Assembly (NCBI GenBank): GCA_023212695.1
Contig: JALCCG010000225.1
Span: forward strand, 1-34,812
DNA from: Sporisorium sorghi
Taxonomy: Eukaryota > Basidiomycota > Ustilaginomycetes > Ustilaginales > Ustilaginaceae
Direction of reading: 5' to 3'
Length of the DNA: 34,812 nucleotides
Below, piece after piece: positions 19,583 through 29,101 of this stretch. How positions within the stretch are numbered: position 1 is the first letter of the stretch; each line of letters starts with the position of its first letter. The notes beneath the pieces are model-generated. The model was not told where the DNA came from and did not search any database. It was given only the letters and a program-made list of their open reading frames with translations. Both the position numbers and the translations under genes were made by a program.

Positions 19583-21823
19583 ATGCCAGCGACATCAACA
19601 ATAGAACCGCCACCCCTGGCCCCGGGGTCAAGAGATGCGACCACCTCGACCGGCGACGTCGTCGCAACCTCGCCTCCAGACGACGACTTTACAATACGAG
19701 CCGTGCTCGCAGGCCTCTTGATCGGCTGCCTGCTGGCCTTCACCAACCTCTACCTTGGCCTGCAGTCCGGGTGGATCAGCATGATGTCGCTGCAAAGCTC
19801 GCTGCTCGGCTTCGCGCTGTTCCGCATTGTGCCGCGCTACATCAACCTCGCGGGCCGCCGCTTCGTGCTCATGTCGAGCGCGTTCACGCCGGCGGAGAAC
19901 GTGCTGGTGCAGACGACGGCAGCGGCGGTCGGGGTGATGCCACTCTCGGCCGGCTTGGTGGGTGTGATTCCAGCGCTCAAGAAGCTGACGTGGGAGAAGG
20001 ACGGCAGTGGTCCGATCGACTTGGACTTTGTGCATCTGTTGGGATGGTGCTTTGCGCTGGCGTACTTTGGGGTGTTCTTTGCATCACCGCTGAGGGAGCC
20101 GATGATCGTGAGGGAGAAGCTGACGTTCCCGAGCGGTACGGCGACGGCACAGCTGATCGGGGTGCTGCATAACAAGCCTTTGGTTCGACAGCAGGATGCA
20201 CCTGGGGCTGGGGTGCGACGGAGACGAGGCTACTCGGACGATGCTGAAGCGGCAGCAGAGGACGACGACGAGCGAACCGCGCTGTTGAGCAGCCACGATG
20301 CCAGCAACAACACTATCGACGATGAAGCCACTGGCAACCACGGCGACATCGACAGCTCGAAAGGCTGGAAGGCGCTAGCATGGTCCTTTTCCGGCTCGGC
20401 AAGCTTCACGGTGCTGTCGTACTACGTCCCCGTGATGTACGCCATGCCGCTATTCGACTTTATCCCACCGCACAACCTCGCTTCCATGTGGGGGTTCTGG
20501 TTCACCCCTTCGCTCAACTACATCGGTCAAGGCATCATCATGGGCCTGCCGACGACAGTGAGCATGACGGCGGGTGCTCTGGTGGGGTGGGCGGTGCTGA
20601 GCCCGCTGGCGCACTACAAGGGTTGGGCCAAGGGGCATCCGTTGGACTCGGAGGATGGGAGTAAGGGATGGATTTTGTGGATCAGCTTGGCGATTATGTG
20701 CTCCGAGAGCATCGTGGGTCTGGTCGCGTTGATTGCGAGTAATGGGATTCAGGATTTGAAGAGCTTGGCGGCGGCAAAGCAGCAGCAGAGGCGCCAGCAG
20801 CGGGATGGCGACCAGGAGGACGAGGATGCGCATGCGAGTGCAGTTGAAGATGCAGACGAGGACCGCGAGCCGCCGCATCGAGACACGCCCAAGACGTGGA
20901 TCGTCAGTGGTCTGGTTTCCTCCACGCTCGTAGCCGTGCTGCTGATCTACAACTCCTTCGGCGCAGAAGGCATCTCCCCATGGGCGACCTTGCTCGGCAT
21001 CGTGCTCGCCTCGCTCTTCGCCATCCTCGGCGTCCGCGCCCTCGGCGAGACGGACCTCAACCCCGTCTCCGGCATCGGCAAGATCTCGCAGCTCATCTTT
21101 GCGCTCGTCCAACCTGGCAACGTGGTCGCCAATCTGATCGCCGGCGGCATCTCAGAAGCGGGCGCCATGCAGGCCGGCGACCTGATGCAGGACTACAAGA
21201 CGGGCCACCTGATCGGCGCCTCGCCTCGGTCGCAGTTCAAAGGCCAGCTGATCGGGAGCACGTTGGGTATCGTGGTGAGCAGCTTTGCGTACAAGCTGTA
21301 TACAAAAGCGTACGAGATTCCGGGGCCGCAATTCCCGGCTCCGACGGCGGCGGTTTGGCTGAATCTGGCGAGGTTGGTGAATCATGGGCACTTGCCGGAG
21401 AAGGTGGGTGTGTTTATGGTTGTGTTCGGAGCGATGTTTGCTGTGACGGGCGTGGTCAAGACGCTGGCGCGCAGCAGGGCGTTGCATGATGAGGGCCGAG
21501 TGGGCACTGGCAGCACTGCTGCTGCAAAGCTCGCCCGAGTCGTGCCGAGCGGCATCGCGTTCGCTGTGGGGATGCTCAACACGCCCAACTTTTCACTGGC
21601 TCGCTTGGTGGGCGGGCTGATCGCATATTGGTACCAGTCGCGATCGCCGTCCGCGAAGACGAGAGAGTCGGCACTGGCAGGGATCGGCATCATTATTGTT
21701 GCCAGTGGATTCGTGCTGGGCGAAGGCGCGGCGAGCATCGTGACGCTGCTGCTCAAGCAGAGTGGTGCTCAGGCGTGGACGTGTGCGGGGTGTCGTGGTG
21801 GATGCGCTGGTGGATGCTCATAG
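19583..21823 (+). CDS. OPT-family (oligopeptide/siderophore-type) membrane transporter
   Basis: 746 aa from the chosen start (A at -3; the N-terminus MPATSTIEPP leads into a short hydrophilic tail). The family imports peptides, glutathione or metal chelates with protons. Family features seen are an early DDDFTIRAVLAGLLIGCLL helix followed by NLYLGLQSGWISMMSLQSSLLGF, TAAAVGVMPLSAGL, KLTFPSGTATAQLI, the NYIGQGIIMGLPTTVSM region and GEGAASIV near the end. About 14 membrane segments alternate with two long hydrophilic loops. The first is acidic (about residues 210-260, EDDDERTALLS). The second (about 395-435) is Gln/Arg- then Asp/Glu-rich. It seems closest to the fungal YGL114W-like/YSL-like clade rather than Opt1/Isp4. 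The last 13 residues hold four Cys. Substrate is unknown. Confidence 0.92.
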   Translation: MPATSTIEPPPLAPGSRDATTSTGDVVATSPPDDDFTIRAVLAGLLIGCLLAFTNLYLGLQSGWISMMSLQSSLLGFALFRIVPRYINLAGRRFVLMSSAFTPAENVLVQTTAAAVGVMPLSAGLVGVIPALKKLTWEKDGSGPIDLDFVHLLGWCFALAYFGVFFASPLREPMIVREKLTFPSGTATAQLIGVLHNKPLVRQQDAPGAGVRRRRGYSDDAEAAAEDDDERTALLSSHDASNNTIDDEATGNHGDIDSSKGWKALAWSFSGSASFTVLSYYVPVMYAMPLFDFIPPHNLASMWGFWFTPSLNYIGQGIIMGLPTTVSMTAGALVGWAVLSPLAHYKGWAKGHPLDSEDGSKGWILWISLAIMCSESIVGLVALIASNGIQDLKSLAAAKQQQRRQQRDGDQEDEDAHASAVEDADEDREPPHRDTPKTWIVSGLVSSTLVAVLLIYNSFGAEGISPWATLLGIVLASLFAILGVRALGETDLNPVSGIGKISQLIFALVQPGNVVANLIAGGISEAGAMQAGDLMQDYKTGHLIGASPRSQFKGQLIGSTLGIVVSSFAYKLYTKAYEIPGPQFPAPTAAVWLNLARLVNHGHLPEKVGVFMVVFGAMFAVTGVVKTLARSRALHDEGRVGTGSTAAAKLARVVPSGIAFAVGMLNTPNFSLARLVGGLIAYWYQSRSPSAKTRESALAGIGIIIVASGFVLGEGAASIVTLLLKQSGAQAWTCAGCRGGCAGGCS

Positions 21824-21942
21824 AGGGGAATGGACTGTACATCAATAGATCGGCCTTGTCGTTAGAGCATGCTCTTAGAAAGTCGCCGAAGCTGTCATTC
21901 CATAAACGGCCTTTTTCATATGAAATTTGGGCGTGATTTCTC

Positions 21943-21964
21943 AAAGTGTTGGTCTCGGACGCGT
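21943..21964 (+). promoter_or_regulatory. repeated word AGTGTTGGTCTCGGA fused to an MCB-like ACGCGT
   Basis: AAAGTGTTGGTCTCGGAC (21943-21960) matches 10527-10544 with one mismatch, and its 15-nt core recurs on the minus strand at 29042-29056. The ACGCGT (21959-21964) is the core of the MBF site that controls G1/S genes in fungi, and a topoisomerase III gene is a plausible target. Function is inferred. Confidence 0.45.
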
Positions 21965-21974
21965 CGCCACCAAC

Positions 21975-22037
21975 AAAAAAAAAAAAAAAAAGTGACACAG
22001 CAGAACGCGACATTCGAATGAAAAAAAAAAAAAAAAA
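21975..22037. repeat. two A17 tracts in direct orientation
   Basis: 17 A at 21975-21991 and 17 A at 22021-22037, separated by 29 nt, about 250-310 bp upstream of the topoisomerase III start codons. They are likely poly(dA:dT) promoter elements. Confidence 0.8.
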
Positions 22038-22282
22038 CTGAGCTTCTTCTCAAAGATCACTTCCTTCCGCTGTCACTTCATCAACGCCACCACTTCCGCA
22101 CTTTGCTCCTTGACAGCTTACTTCAATCATCTTTGCCACTACATCGGACATAGCTTGCTGCTGTTCAAGGGACTCGTGCCTCATCAAAGGCCAATCGCAG
22201 CACCGACTCGGACCGTCGCACTCCTCCACATGCTCTAGATGCTGGCAATGCTCGTAGCCTACGACTGAGCTCTGACGAGTTC

Positions 22283-22525
22283 ATGGCATGCTCTTGGTCT
22301 TCAAGCAGGCTACAGCAAGATATCGAGCAGCCTATACTACGATCCCTCGAGGCAGCTACCATGCACTGCCGCTCAGATCCGCCACCAGCAACACATCTCC
22401 AATACGGCCTCTACCCCTATTCCACAACAGCTCAGCATCGAGCCTCAGGACGTGTAGCAGCGCATTTGCACATCGACCTTCCGCACCATCTTCTTACGCT
22501 GCGGCACCACTCGCGCGAGGCATGA
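22283..22525 (+). CDS. overlapping upstream ORF of the topoisomerase III mRNA
   Basis: 80 codons beginning at the first AUG of the leader (T at -3, a poor context, but G at +4). It lies five bases before the in-frame long-form AUG at 22288, in another frame. Its TGA stop (22523-22525) overlaps the internal topoisomerase AUG at 22522 as ATGA. The peptide resembles no family, so the value of this ORF is probably regulatory: termination-reinitiation at the nuclear-form start. Whether the mRNA includes this AUG depends on the unknown transcription start. Confidence 0.45.
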   Translation: MACSWSSSRLQQDIEQPILRSLEAATMHCRSDPPPATHLQYGLYPYSTTAQHRASGRVAAHLHIDLPHHLLTLRHHSREA

Positions 22526-25497
22526 GGATTCTCTGCGTGGCCGAAAAGCCTTCCATCGCAAAGAGCATCGCTGGCATCCTTGCTCGTGGACACCCCTCGA
22601 ACCGACCAGGCAAGGACAAGTTTTGCCGCAATTATGACTTCCAGTACAAGATGCCTGGTGTCCAAGGCATGGTCGATATGACCATGACCTCGGTTCGCGG
22701 GCACCTCACGAACGCCGACTTTGGGCTTCAGCACAAGGGCTGGTTTTCGTGTTCCCCCGCCGACCTCTTTGAAGCCCCAATCGTCACCGACCTCAGCGAC
22801 GATGCAAAGGCCATCGGCACCAACTTGCGCATGGAAGCTCGCAACGCCGACGCCGTCATGATATGGACGGATTGCGATCGCGAGGGGGAACACATCGGAA
22901 GCGAGATCGTCACCGTGGTGCGCAAGGCACGCCCCAACATTCGCGTCATGCGCGCCCGCTTCTCGGCCATCATCGACTCGCAGATCCACGCAGCTTGTCA
23001 GAACACCGTCGACCTCGATTGGAGGGCTGCCGACGCCGTAGAATCGCGCATCCAGCTCGATCTCCGCATCGGTGCCGCTTTTACACGCATGCAGACCTTG
23101 GCCTTGCAGAACCGCATTCCTGCTCTGGGCGAGCAGCGCCAAGTCATCAGCTACGGCCCTTGCCAATTTCCTACGTTGGGATTCGTCGTCGACAGGTACA
23201 ATAAGGTCGTGCACTTTGTGCCTGAGCCCTTTTGGCTATTGCAGGTGCACAAGACGCGCAGTATGAACGGCGGCGATCCATCACCTGACGACCCGCCCGA
23301 CGAGATCCGCAAGGTCGTCTTCAACTGGGATCGCGTCCATCTATTCGACAAACGCGTCGTCCAGATCTTTCGCGATCTCTGCCGCGCCAATCCCGACGCT
23401 ACCGTCGACAATGTCACCAACAAGCAGACAAAGAAGTGGAAGCCGTACCCGCTCACCACCGTCGAGCTTCAAAAGTCGGGCTCTCGTCTTTTGCGACTCA
23501 CGCCGAAGCGCATCCTCGACGTCGCCGAATCGCTCTACCAGAAGGGCTTCCTCTCGTATCCAAGGACAGAAACGGACCAGTACGACAAGGATTTCGACTT
23601 CACCAGCCTCATCGCCAAGCAGACGGCCGACGGTGCTTGGGGCAACATCGCGCAGCGTTTGCTCGATGGCGACTTTGAACGGCCGCGTAATGGCAAGAAC
23701 AACGATAAGGCGCATCCTCCCATCCATCCGACCTCGCACGCAAACGGCCTCACCGGAGACGACAAGCACGTCTACGACTACGTCACGCGCCGCTTCCTCG
23801 CCAGTTGCTGGAAGGATGCCGTCGGAACTCAAACGGCCGTGTCCATCAGCATTGCTGGAGAAGAGTTTCACGCTTCGGGCCTCGTCATCCTGCAACGCAA
23901 CTATCTCGAAGTGTTCACATACGACAAGTGGGAAGGCAATCTGCTACCTCCATTTGTCCGTGGCGAGACCTTCCGACCGACGCGCCTCGAAATGAAGGAG
24001 GGTTCCACCTCGCCGCCCAAACTGCTCACCGAAGCCGACCTGGTCAACCTCATGGACAAGAACGGCATCGGCACCGACGCCACCATCGCCGAGCACATCG
24101 CCAAGGTGATCGAGCGCCGCTACGTGATGCAAGTCAAGGAGGGCAAGACGACCTACCTGGTGCCCTCGACGCTTGGCATCGGGCTCGTGGAGGGCTACAA
24201 TCAGCTCAACCTCGAAAAGTCGCTCAGCAAGCCTCTGCTGCGGCGCGAGACCGAGTTCCGCATGTCGCTCATCTGTGCCGGTCAGCGGTCCAAAGACGAG
24301 ACGATCGCAGAGAGCTTGGAAGAGTATCGTGAGGTGTTTGCGCTGACGAATCGCGAGTTTGATCGCATCGCCACGACGGTGGTGCAGTACCTCACGGATC
24401 CGAGCGCTGGACAGGAAGCGCGCGCCGTCGAGCTGCTCGATCGGGACGCAGACGATCCAGACGGGTTTGTTGATGACGATAGCGATGCTGATGGGGGCGA
24501 CGACGAGCCTGGCAATGGCGGCAATGGGCGCGCTGCTCCGCGTGGTCGTGCCGTGAATGGTCGTGGAAGAGGCGCTGCCAGTACGCGGGGAACTCGAGCT
24601 GCGCGCGGTGGACGAGGCGGTGCAGCAGCAGCAGCTCCACCGGCGAGACGTTTCGACCCGCCAGACGATGATGACGGCGATGATAGCTTTGGGGCACCTG
24701 CACCGCCACGAGGTGGTGGGGGTGGCTCGCGCTCATTTGGCGGAACTGCGAACGGAGGCGCAGGCGGAAGTGGAACAAAGCAATGCTTGTGCGGAGAACC
24801 AGCGGCAGAGCGAATCACCAACAAGCCTGGCGCCAACCAAGGCCGCCGCTTCCACGCGTGCGCCAAACCGATGGGCGATCCAGGCAAGTGCGACTTTTTC
24901 GACTGGGCAGATTCGGTTGGCAGCGGCAGTCGGACTACCACCTCTACCACCACGACCACGACCAGAACAGTTCCAGCCAAGCGACCCGCGCCTCCAACTC
25001 ACGACACAGACGGATGGATGCCGAACATGCGCTCCGGTGCCTCGGCCTCGGGCACGCGACGGTGCGATTGCGACCTGCAAGCTGTTCTCAAGACAACTAC
25101 GAACGGGGGACCCAACCAGGGCCGATCGTTCTGGATGTGCGGCCGCGAGAGTGCGCGGTTGCGGTGTAAGTTCTTTGAGTGGAACGACGACGGCGATGCG
25201 GGAGGCGGCACTAGCGGTAATGGGTTTGGTGGGCACTCGAACGACGGCAATGCGGCAGGTGGTGGAGGAGGCGGTGCCTGCTTCCGATGCGGTCAGAGCG
25301 GGCACTGGGCGTCGGACTGCCCGAACCCACAGCAGTCAAACACGGGTTCTGCGTCAACTTCAACGAGAGGAGGCGGCACCAAAACCAGAGGACGGGGCAG
25401 AGGCCGAGGCGGATCCAAAGGCGGCGGCGGTAAGGACGACGGCTGCTTTCGGTGCGGTAAGAAGGGGCATTGGTCGAGCGAGTGTCCCGGCACTTGA
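22288..25497 (+). CDS. TOP3: DNA topoisomerase III (type IA), possible dual-start gene
   Basis: 1069 aa from 22288, or 991 aa from the internal ATG at 22522 (MRILCVAEKPS). The enzyme passes single DNA strands and, with a RecQ helicase and Rmi1, dissolves recombination intermediates. In 991-aa numbering: TOPRIM domain with Glu8, and Asp117/Asp119 in DCDREG; the core; and active-site Tyr346 in LSYPRTETD. After about residue 640 comes a Gly/Arg/Asp-rich linker, then two GRF zinc domains (about 752-800, CLCGEPA...CDFFDW; about 848-890, CDCDLQA...CKFFEW) and two CCHC knuckles (about 920 and 974; CFRCGQSGHWASDC and CFRCGKKGHWSSEC). The 78-residue extension has no Asp or Glu and many Arg/Ser/Ala, like a mitochondrial presequence. 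Dual targeting is known for animal TOP3A; here it is inferred. Confidence 0.96.
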   Translation: MLLVFKQATARYRAAYTTIPRGSYHALPLRSATSNTSPIRPLPLFHNSSASSLRTCSSAFAHRPSAPSSYAAAPLARGMRILCVAEKPSIAKSIAGILARGHPSNRPGKDKFCRNYDFQYKMPGVQGMVDMTMTSVRGHLTNADFGLQHKGWFSCSPADLFEAPIVTDLSDDAKAIGTNLRMEARNADAVMIWTDCDREGEHIGSEIVTVVRKARPNIRVMRARFSAIIDSQIHAACQNTVDLDWRAADAVESRIQLDLRIGAAFTRMQTLALQNRIPALGEQRQVISYGPCQFPTLGFVVDRYNKVVHFVPEPFWLLQVHKTRSMNGGDPSPDDPPDEIRKVVFNWDRVHLFDKRVVQIFRDLCRANPDATVDNVTNKQTKKWKPYPLTTVELQKSGSRLLRLTPKRILDVAESLYQKGFLSYPRTETDQYDKDFDFTSLIAKQTADGAWGNIAQRLLDGDFERPRNGKNNDKAHPPIHPTSHANGLTGDDKHVYDYVTRRFLASCWKDAVGTQTAVSISIAGEEFHASGLVILQRNYLEVFTYDKWEGNLLPPFVRGETFRPTRLEMKEGSTSPPKLLTEADLVNLMDKNGIGTDATIAEHIAKVIERRYVMQVKEGKTTYLVPSTLGIGLVEGYNQLNLEKSLSKPLLRRETEFRMSLICAGQRSKDETIAESLEEYREVFALTNREFDRIATTVVQYLTDPSAGQEARAVELLDRDADDPDGFVDDDSDADGGDDEPGNGGNGRAAPRGRAVNGRGRGAASTRGTRAARGGRGGAAAAAPPARRFDPPDDDDGDDSFGAPAPPRGGGGGSRSFGGTANGGAGGSGTKQCLCGEPAAERITNKPGANQGRRFHACAKPMGDPGKCDFFDWADSVGSGSRTTTSTTTTTTRTVPAKRPAPPTHDTDGWMPNMRSGASASGTRRCDCDLQAVLKTTTNGGPNQGRSFWMCGRESARLRCKFFEWNDDGDAGGGTSGNGFGGHSNDGNAAGGGGGGACFRCGQSGHWASDCPNPQQSNTGSASTSTRGGGTKTRGRGRGRGGSKGGGGKDDGCFRCGKKGHWSSECPGT

Positions 25498-27420
25498 ACC
25501 TTCTCATTTGTGTAATTTACTATAGCTTGTATTCTAATGCTTTCTTTACATGACTAGGTCGAGGTAAGATCGATATCGGCGCTATTGCCGGGCGTGTTCT
25601 AGCTTGGCGGTGCACGTATCGGAGTGTTTTCGGGGGGGGGGCAGGCAGCAGCGCAGATCTCTGTTCCTGAAGAGACTTGCTCGTGTGACTGTGGTCCACT
25701 CCGCCAACGCTGGAAGCGAGGGATGGAATCGATCCGCTCCAAGACGTAAGCGCTGCGACACCGGTGAGGGTGGGGACTTGTACGGCGAGCAAAAGAAGGT
25801 TCAATTGCGAATTGGCCGACCAATGGGGAAGCGTTACCGCTGCGAAAACGCACAGAGGCTTTGTTGCATGCAGCGGGCAGCATGTCGAGTGATGTGCGAT
25901 GAGAGCTGTGAGCCGATCGTTGCACCACGTTAGCCGCTCGAGCAGGAGCTGATTGGTTGGGAGCGCGGTGAGACTTGGCCCCCGCCTTTTGTGCTCGTCC
26001 GACGGCTCGCTCCCGACGCACCGTCACACTTGGCAAAGGGCGCTCAAAGGAGGAGACGAACGTCCTGCACACAGTCAGGAGATCTTCGGCTTCGGAGCAT
26101 TGAGCGTGGATCGGGAGGAAGTCAATCCATGCAGTTGCAAGCGACTCGCCACAGTCACGCTCGCCCGCTTGTGACAATGCTAAGCAGCCGAGCTTTGTTT
26201 CCCTGCCAGAGCCCAACTCGACCGCTCGGAAAAGCCCCGACGAGGCCGTTCTGCAGCGGTGGATATATCGGCCTGGAGCGCAAAGTTGACCGACAGCTTG
26301 GGCGGGATTGTAAGGCGAGGTTGCGGAACTTTCCTTTCTCGGCCTCGGGTCTGATCGGGTCATGTGTGCGAGATACAGGATCGGGCCGACTGACTCTAGA
26401 TCGGGTGTTGCATCTCGATGTTCGCAGACTCCTCGTTTGTGGTTGTCTTGCCGGTGTTGATGCACTGTGCAGCTTTCGCTTCGTGCATACCTGTCGCTCA
26501 GAGATGGTGTCCCTCGTTGTCGTCTCATGTCCAGCTACATGCTGGCTAGCGGTGTTATTCAGACGCTCGAAACCGATGTCTAAAAGTCGGCCATAAAAGA
26601 TGGTCAAGAAATGACCGCCAAAAAAAGGGCTGCGGGACCGTGGCTGGCGAAGCGCCATTGCCGAGACGATCCCGCCCTTCCTTACTCCTGCACAGCTCAG
26701 CATACCCTCACAGCGTACACGGTGGCCATCCATCGACGAGAAACGCCAGAGCAGCGTCCGACGGATCACCGGAAAGAGCGAGTCTTTGGCGAATTGATCC
26801 GCAAAGAGTGCGCGTCTATCGGCCGAGAGAAGCGAGCAAGTTGCGGAATCGAATTTTGACATGTCGCGCCAGCTGTGTCACTTTTAGTGAGGGTCCAATC
26901 CCGCATCCCGCTTGCCTCTCAACGTCGATCAGGCCCATCCAATGTCTCATACTCACGGCGCTAGGCAGCCGCAACACCATCATATGCAGCCTCAACTCTG
27001 TCAGCGTTGAGCGAGGATCTCTCTCTCGCCCACCTCTCATGGCAGCGAGAGCCAAGGCTGCATAGAGTGGCGATGCAGCGCCGACGCCTATCAAACTCTC
27101 GCTCCCCTCTCTGTTCCGCTCGTGATGACGTCTCGCGTCCCGCCCACGAGCTTTTATGCCTGAACGCCGCGAATTCTGGCCTGCGGTGGGCAAGTTGGAT
27201 GAATCGCCCATCGCTGCTCCTCGAGGCTGCCTGCCTTCGCTGCACCCGGATGCACTGTAGATGACTGCTGGCCAACAGCTCTTACCGACATCGTCAGCCC
27301 TCTGAACGCTCTCTGCGACTCTGCTGACCACGTTGAAGTTCACCAGATGGATCTTCTTGAAAGCGTCCGACGTCAACGCTTGCCTTCGTACTCCCACCAT
27401 CCCAACGTTGTTCGCCAATC
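25498..27420. other. gene-free region downstream of topoisomerase III
   Basis: 1.9 kb. Minus-strand open frames of 309 (25599-26528), 235 (26155-26862) and 210 codons (26816-27448) overlap one another in a staircase. They show no recognisable domain, no clear start context and an arginine/serine-rich composition, so I do not call them genes. A G9 run lies at 25632-25640. No RNA gene or mobile element is seen. Confidence 0.5.
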
Positions 27421-28155
27421 TTTGACTTTTGCCTCTTGACATTTGCAAGCCTCCTCCTTCACTTCTCTACCTTTGGCTCGATCTCGGTCGACCTCCTTTT
27501 CGCAACCCTCTTCTTTCGCCGCGCTTTTTTACCCTCGCATCACCCGCAACTCGACTGGCTCGAGGTTTGCTTGCCAACGCCTGCACCGCTACAGCTATCG
27601 CCACTGGGATCTTTTGCCAACCGGATCACCAGTTTTTCGACATCACGACGAGACTCTACAGCTAAAATTTCAAAGTCCTACACTGCAGCCCTTTGTTTGT
27701 GGAGCCTAATTCCCGAAGCCCCTTGCAGCGATAGCTTTGTCTTCAATCAGCTGAGACCCTCCTCCGCCGTCCCCGCATCGCACAAGACTCTGGTAGCCTT
27801 GACTGCACTCGACTTGCTCCAACACCAGCCAACTTTGCCGTGCGAGACACCTTCTACCAACCCAACTTCGCCCCTCGTCGCCCTTTCAGCCGCCACCGTT
27901 GACCCCGACCAGAACATTCGCCCGACCGAGACTTGACAGATACCGAGAGAGCCGCACAAGAGAAAAAGAAACGACCGAAACCGAGCCAAAGCCGTAGAGT
28001 GAAACAAGAGCCTCGTTTGCACTTGTGCTCAACCGATCTCACCTTCTCGACCATCCTCCTGCCGATCGACTCGATCGCAGCTCAGCTTGCCGACCTCGAT
28101 CCGACGCTTATCACCCTCGCCGACCGGTGATTGCCATCTATCCTGCACATTCAAG
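27421..28155 (+). other. candidate non-coding first exon (5' leader) upstream of the cyclin gene
   Basis: The stretch changes sharply to CT-rich text (27421-27930), then to purine-rich text. It ends at CATTCAAG|GTGAGT, a strong 5' splice site (intron base one at 28156). The open frames inside (for example 166 codons, 27436-27936) have no family look and their composition follows the CT bias. It resembles the leader exon of a basidiomycete gene. The next coding sequence on this strand is the cyclin at 31805. It could equally be a separate non-coding transcript. Confidence 0.35.
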
Positions 28156-29041
28156 GTGAGTACAACTGTTCGAGTTTCGGTTCCGTTGCGTTCGAGCCGC
28201 CGTGATTTCCATGAGGTAAGCGGGGCAGGAAGACATCGAGCCGCACTTGTGTCATGCAGGCTTAGCATCAGAAGGTGCGTCCGAGAGGCACAGAGAGACG
28301 AGCCAGGACCTGCATCATGTTCGGCTCGATGCCTCGTGGCAGCACGGACTACGATAGAGCGAACAAGATTAGACTGCAGATATTGCAATCGCAAGCATGG
28401 GCGGAGTGCGATTCGTCTAGGAACGTTTGCATGGCGACATGACACAGCGCGATCGAGCTGCAGTGCGTACCGTGGCGAGCCGGCATCGAGCAGCGAATCC
28501 AGGTCCGACCTATGGAGGTGCGCCACAGTTCTCGATCGCGTGGCAGTCAATTGCCACCTCGGCGACGGCGTCGCGTGGGCGTTTAGCGGACCTGGAAAAG
28601 GGTGCAAGAAGAACAAAAGTGTGGCATGGGAAAAAAAGCGAAGCAAAGTTTCGCATCCCGCCATTCGCCCGTTGTTCTTCTTGACTCTTCGCTCGGGGAT
28701 CGCTTGATTGCTTTGCCGGACTGCTCTGCTCCCCTGCTATACTGTGGCGGTGGCTCTAGATCCGCTCCGCTTTCTTCGGCCGATGTTCCCACGTTTCGAC
28801 GAGCAATTCGCGGGCCGGATGCCTATTCATGCTCCAGTCTTATCGGTGTCGATGCCAGTTCTATTTGGCAATAGGGCTCGCTGTCGATTCATGGCAAACG
28901 TGATGGCTGATTTTGCCCGCTTCTCCATTGTCCTTGGGAAAGCGGGCGAAACCAGCGTCGTCTCGATATCGCAGCGATGTGTTCCGAAGTGGAAGGCCGA
29001 GCGCGGGAAGAAAAAGAAGAAGAAATTCCATCTGGCGCGGA

Positions 29042-29101
29042 TCCGAGACCAACACTCAAAGGATCGGGCCCAGAGACGCGTGTCGACTGGACGCGACGCG
29101 T
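29042..29101. promoter_or_regulatory. inverted copy of AGTGTTGGTCTCGGA with two ACGCGT sites
   Basis: TCCGAGACCAACACT (29042-29056) is the exact reverse complement of the core found at 21945-21959. ACGCGT follows at 29076-29081 and again at 29096-29101, 20 bp apart centre to centre. Paired MCB-like sites are typical of MBF-controlled G1/S genes, and the next gene is a Pcl-type cyclin, but it is 2.7 kb away. The role is inferred. Confidence 0.4.

Larger units (their letters stand above)
21824..22282. other. intergenic/promoter region of the topoisomerase III gene
   Basis: 459 bp with no gene. It has AAAGTGTTGGTCTCGGAC immediately joined to ACGCGT (21943-21964), two A17 runs (21975-21991 and 22021-22037), and then a CT-rich probable leader (22040-22280). 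Confidence 0.65.

Noticed and set aside
20217..21112. Acidic and Gln-rich stretches of the OPT gene as frameshifts or inserted DNA
   Set aside because: The frame stays open and both stretches fall in hydrophilic loops between membrane segments.
25599..27448. Minus-strand frames of 309, 235 and 210 codons as a gene
   Set aside because: No domain, no hydrophobic or signal pattern, overlapping staircase layout and no splice sites that would join them convincingly.
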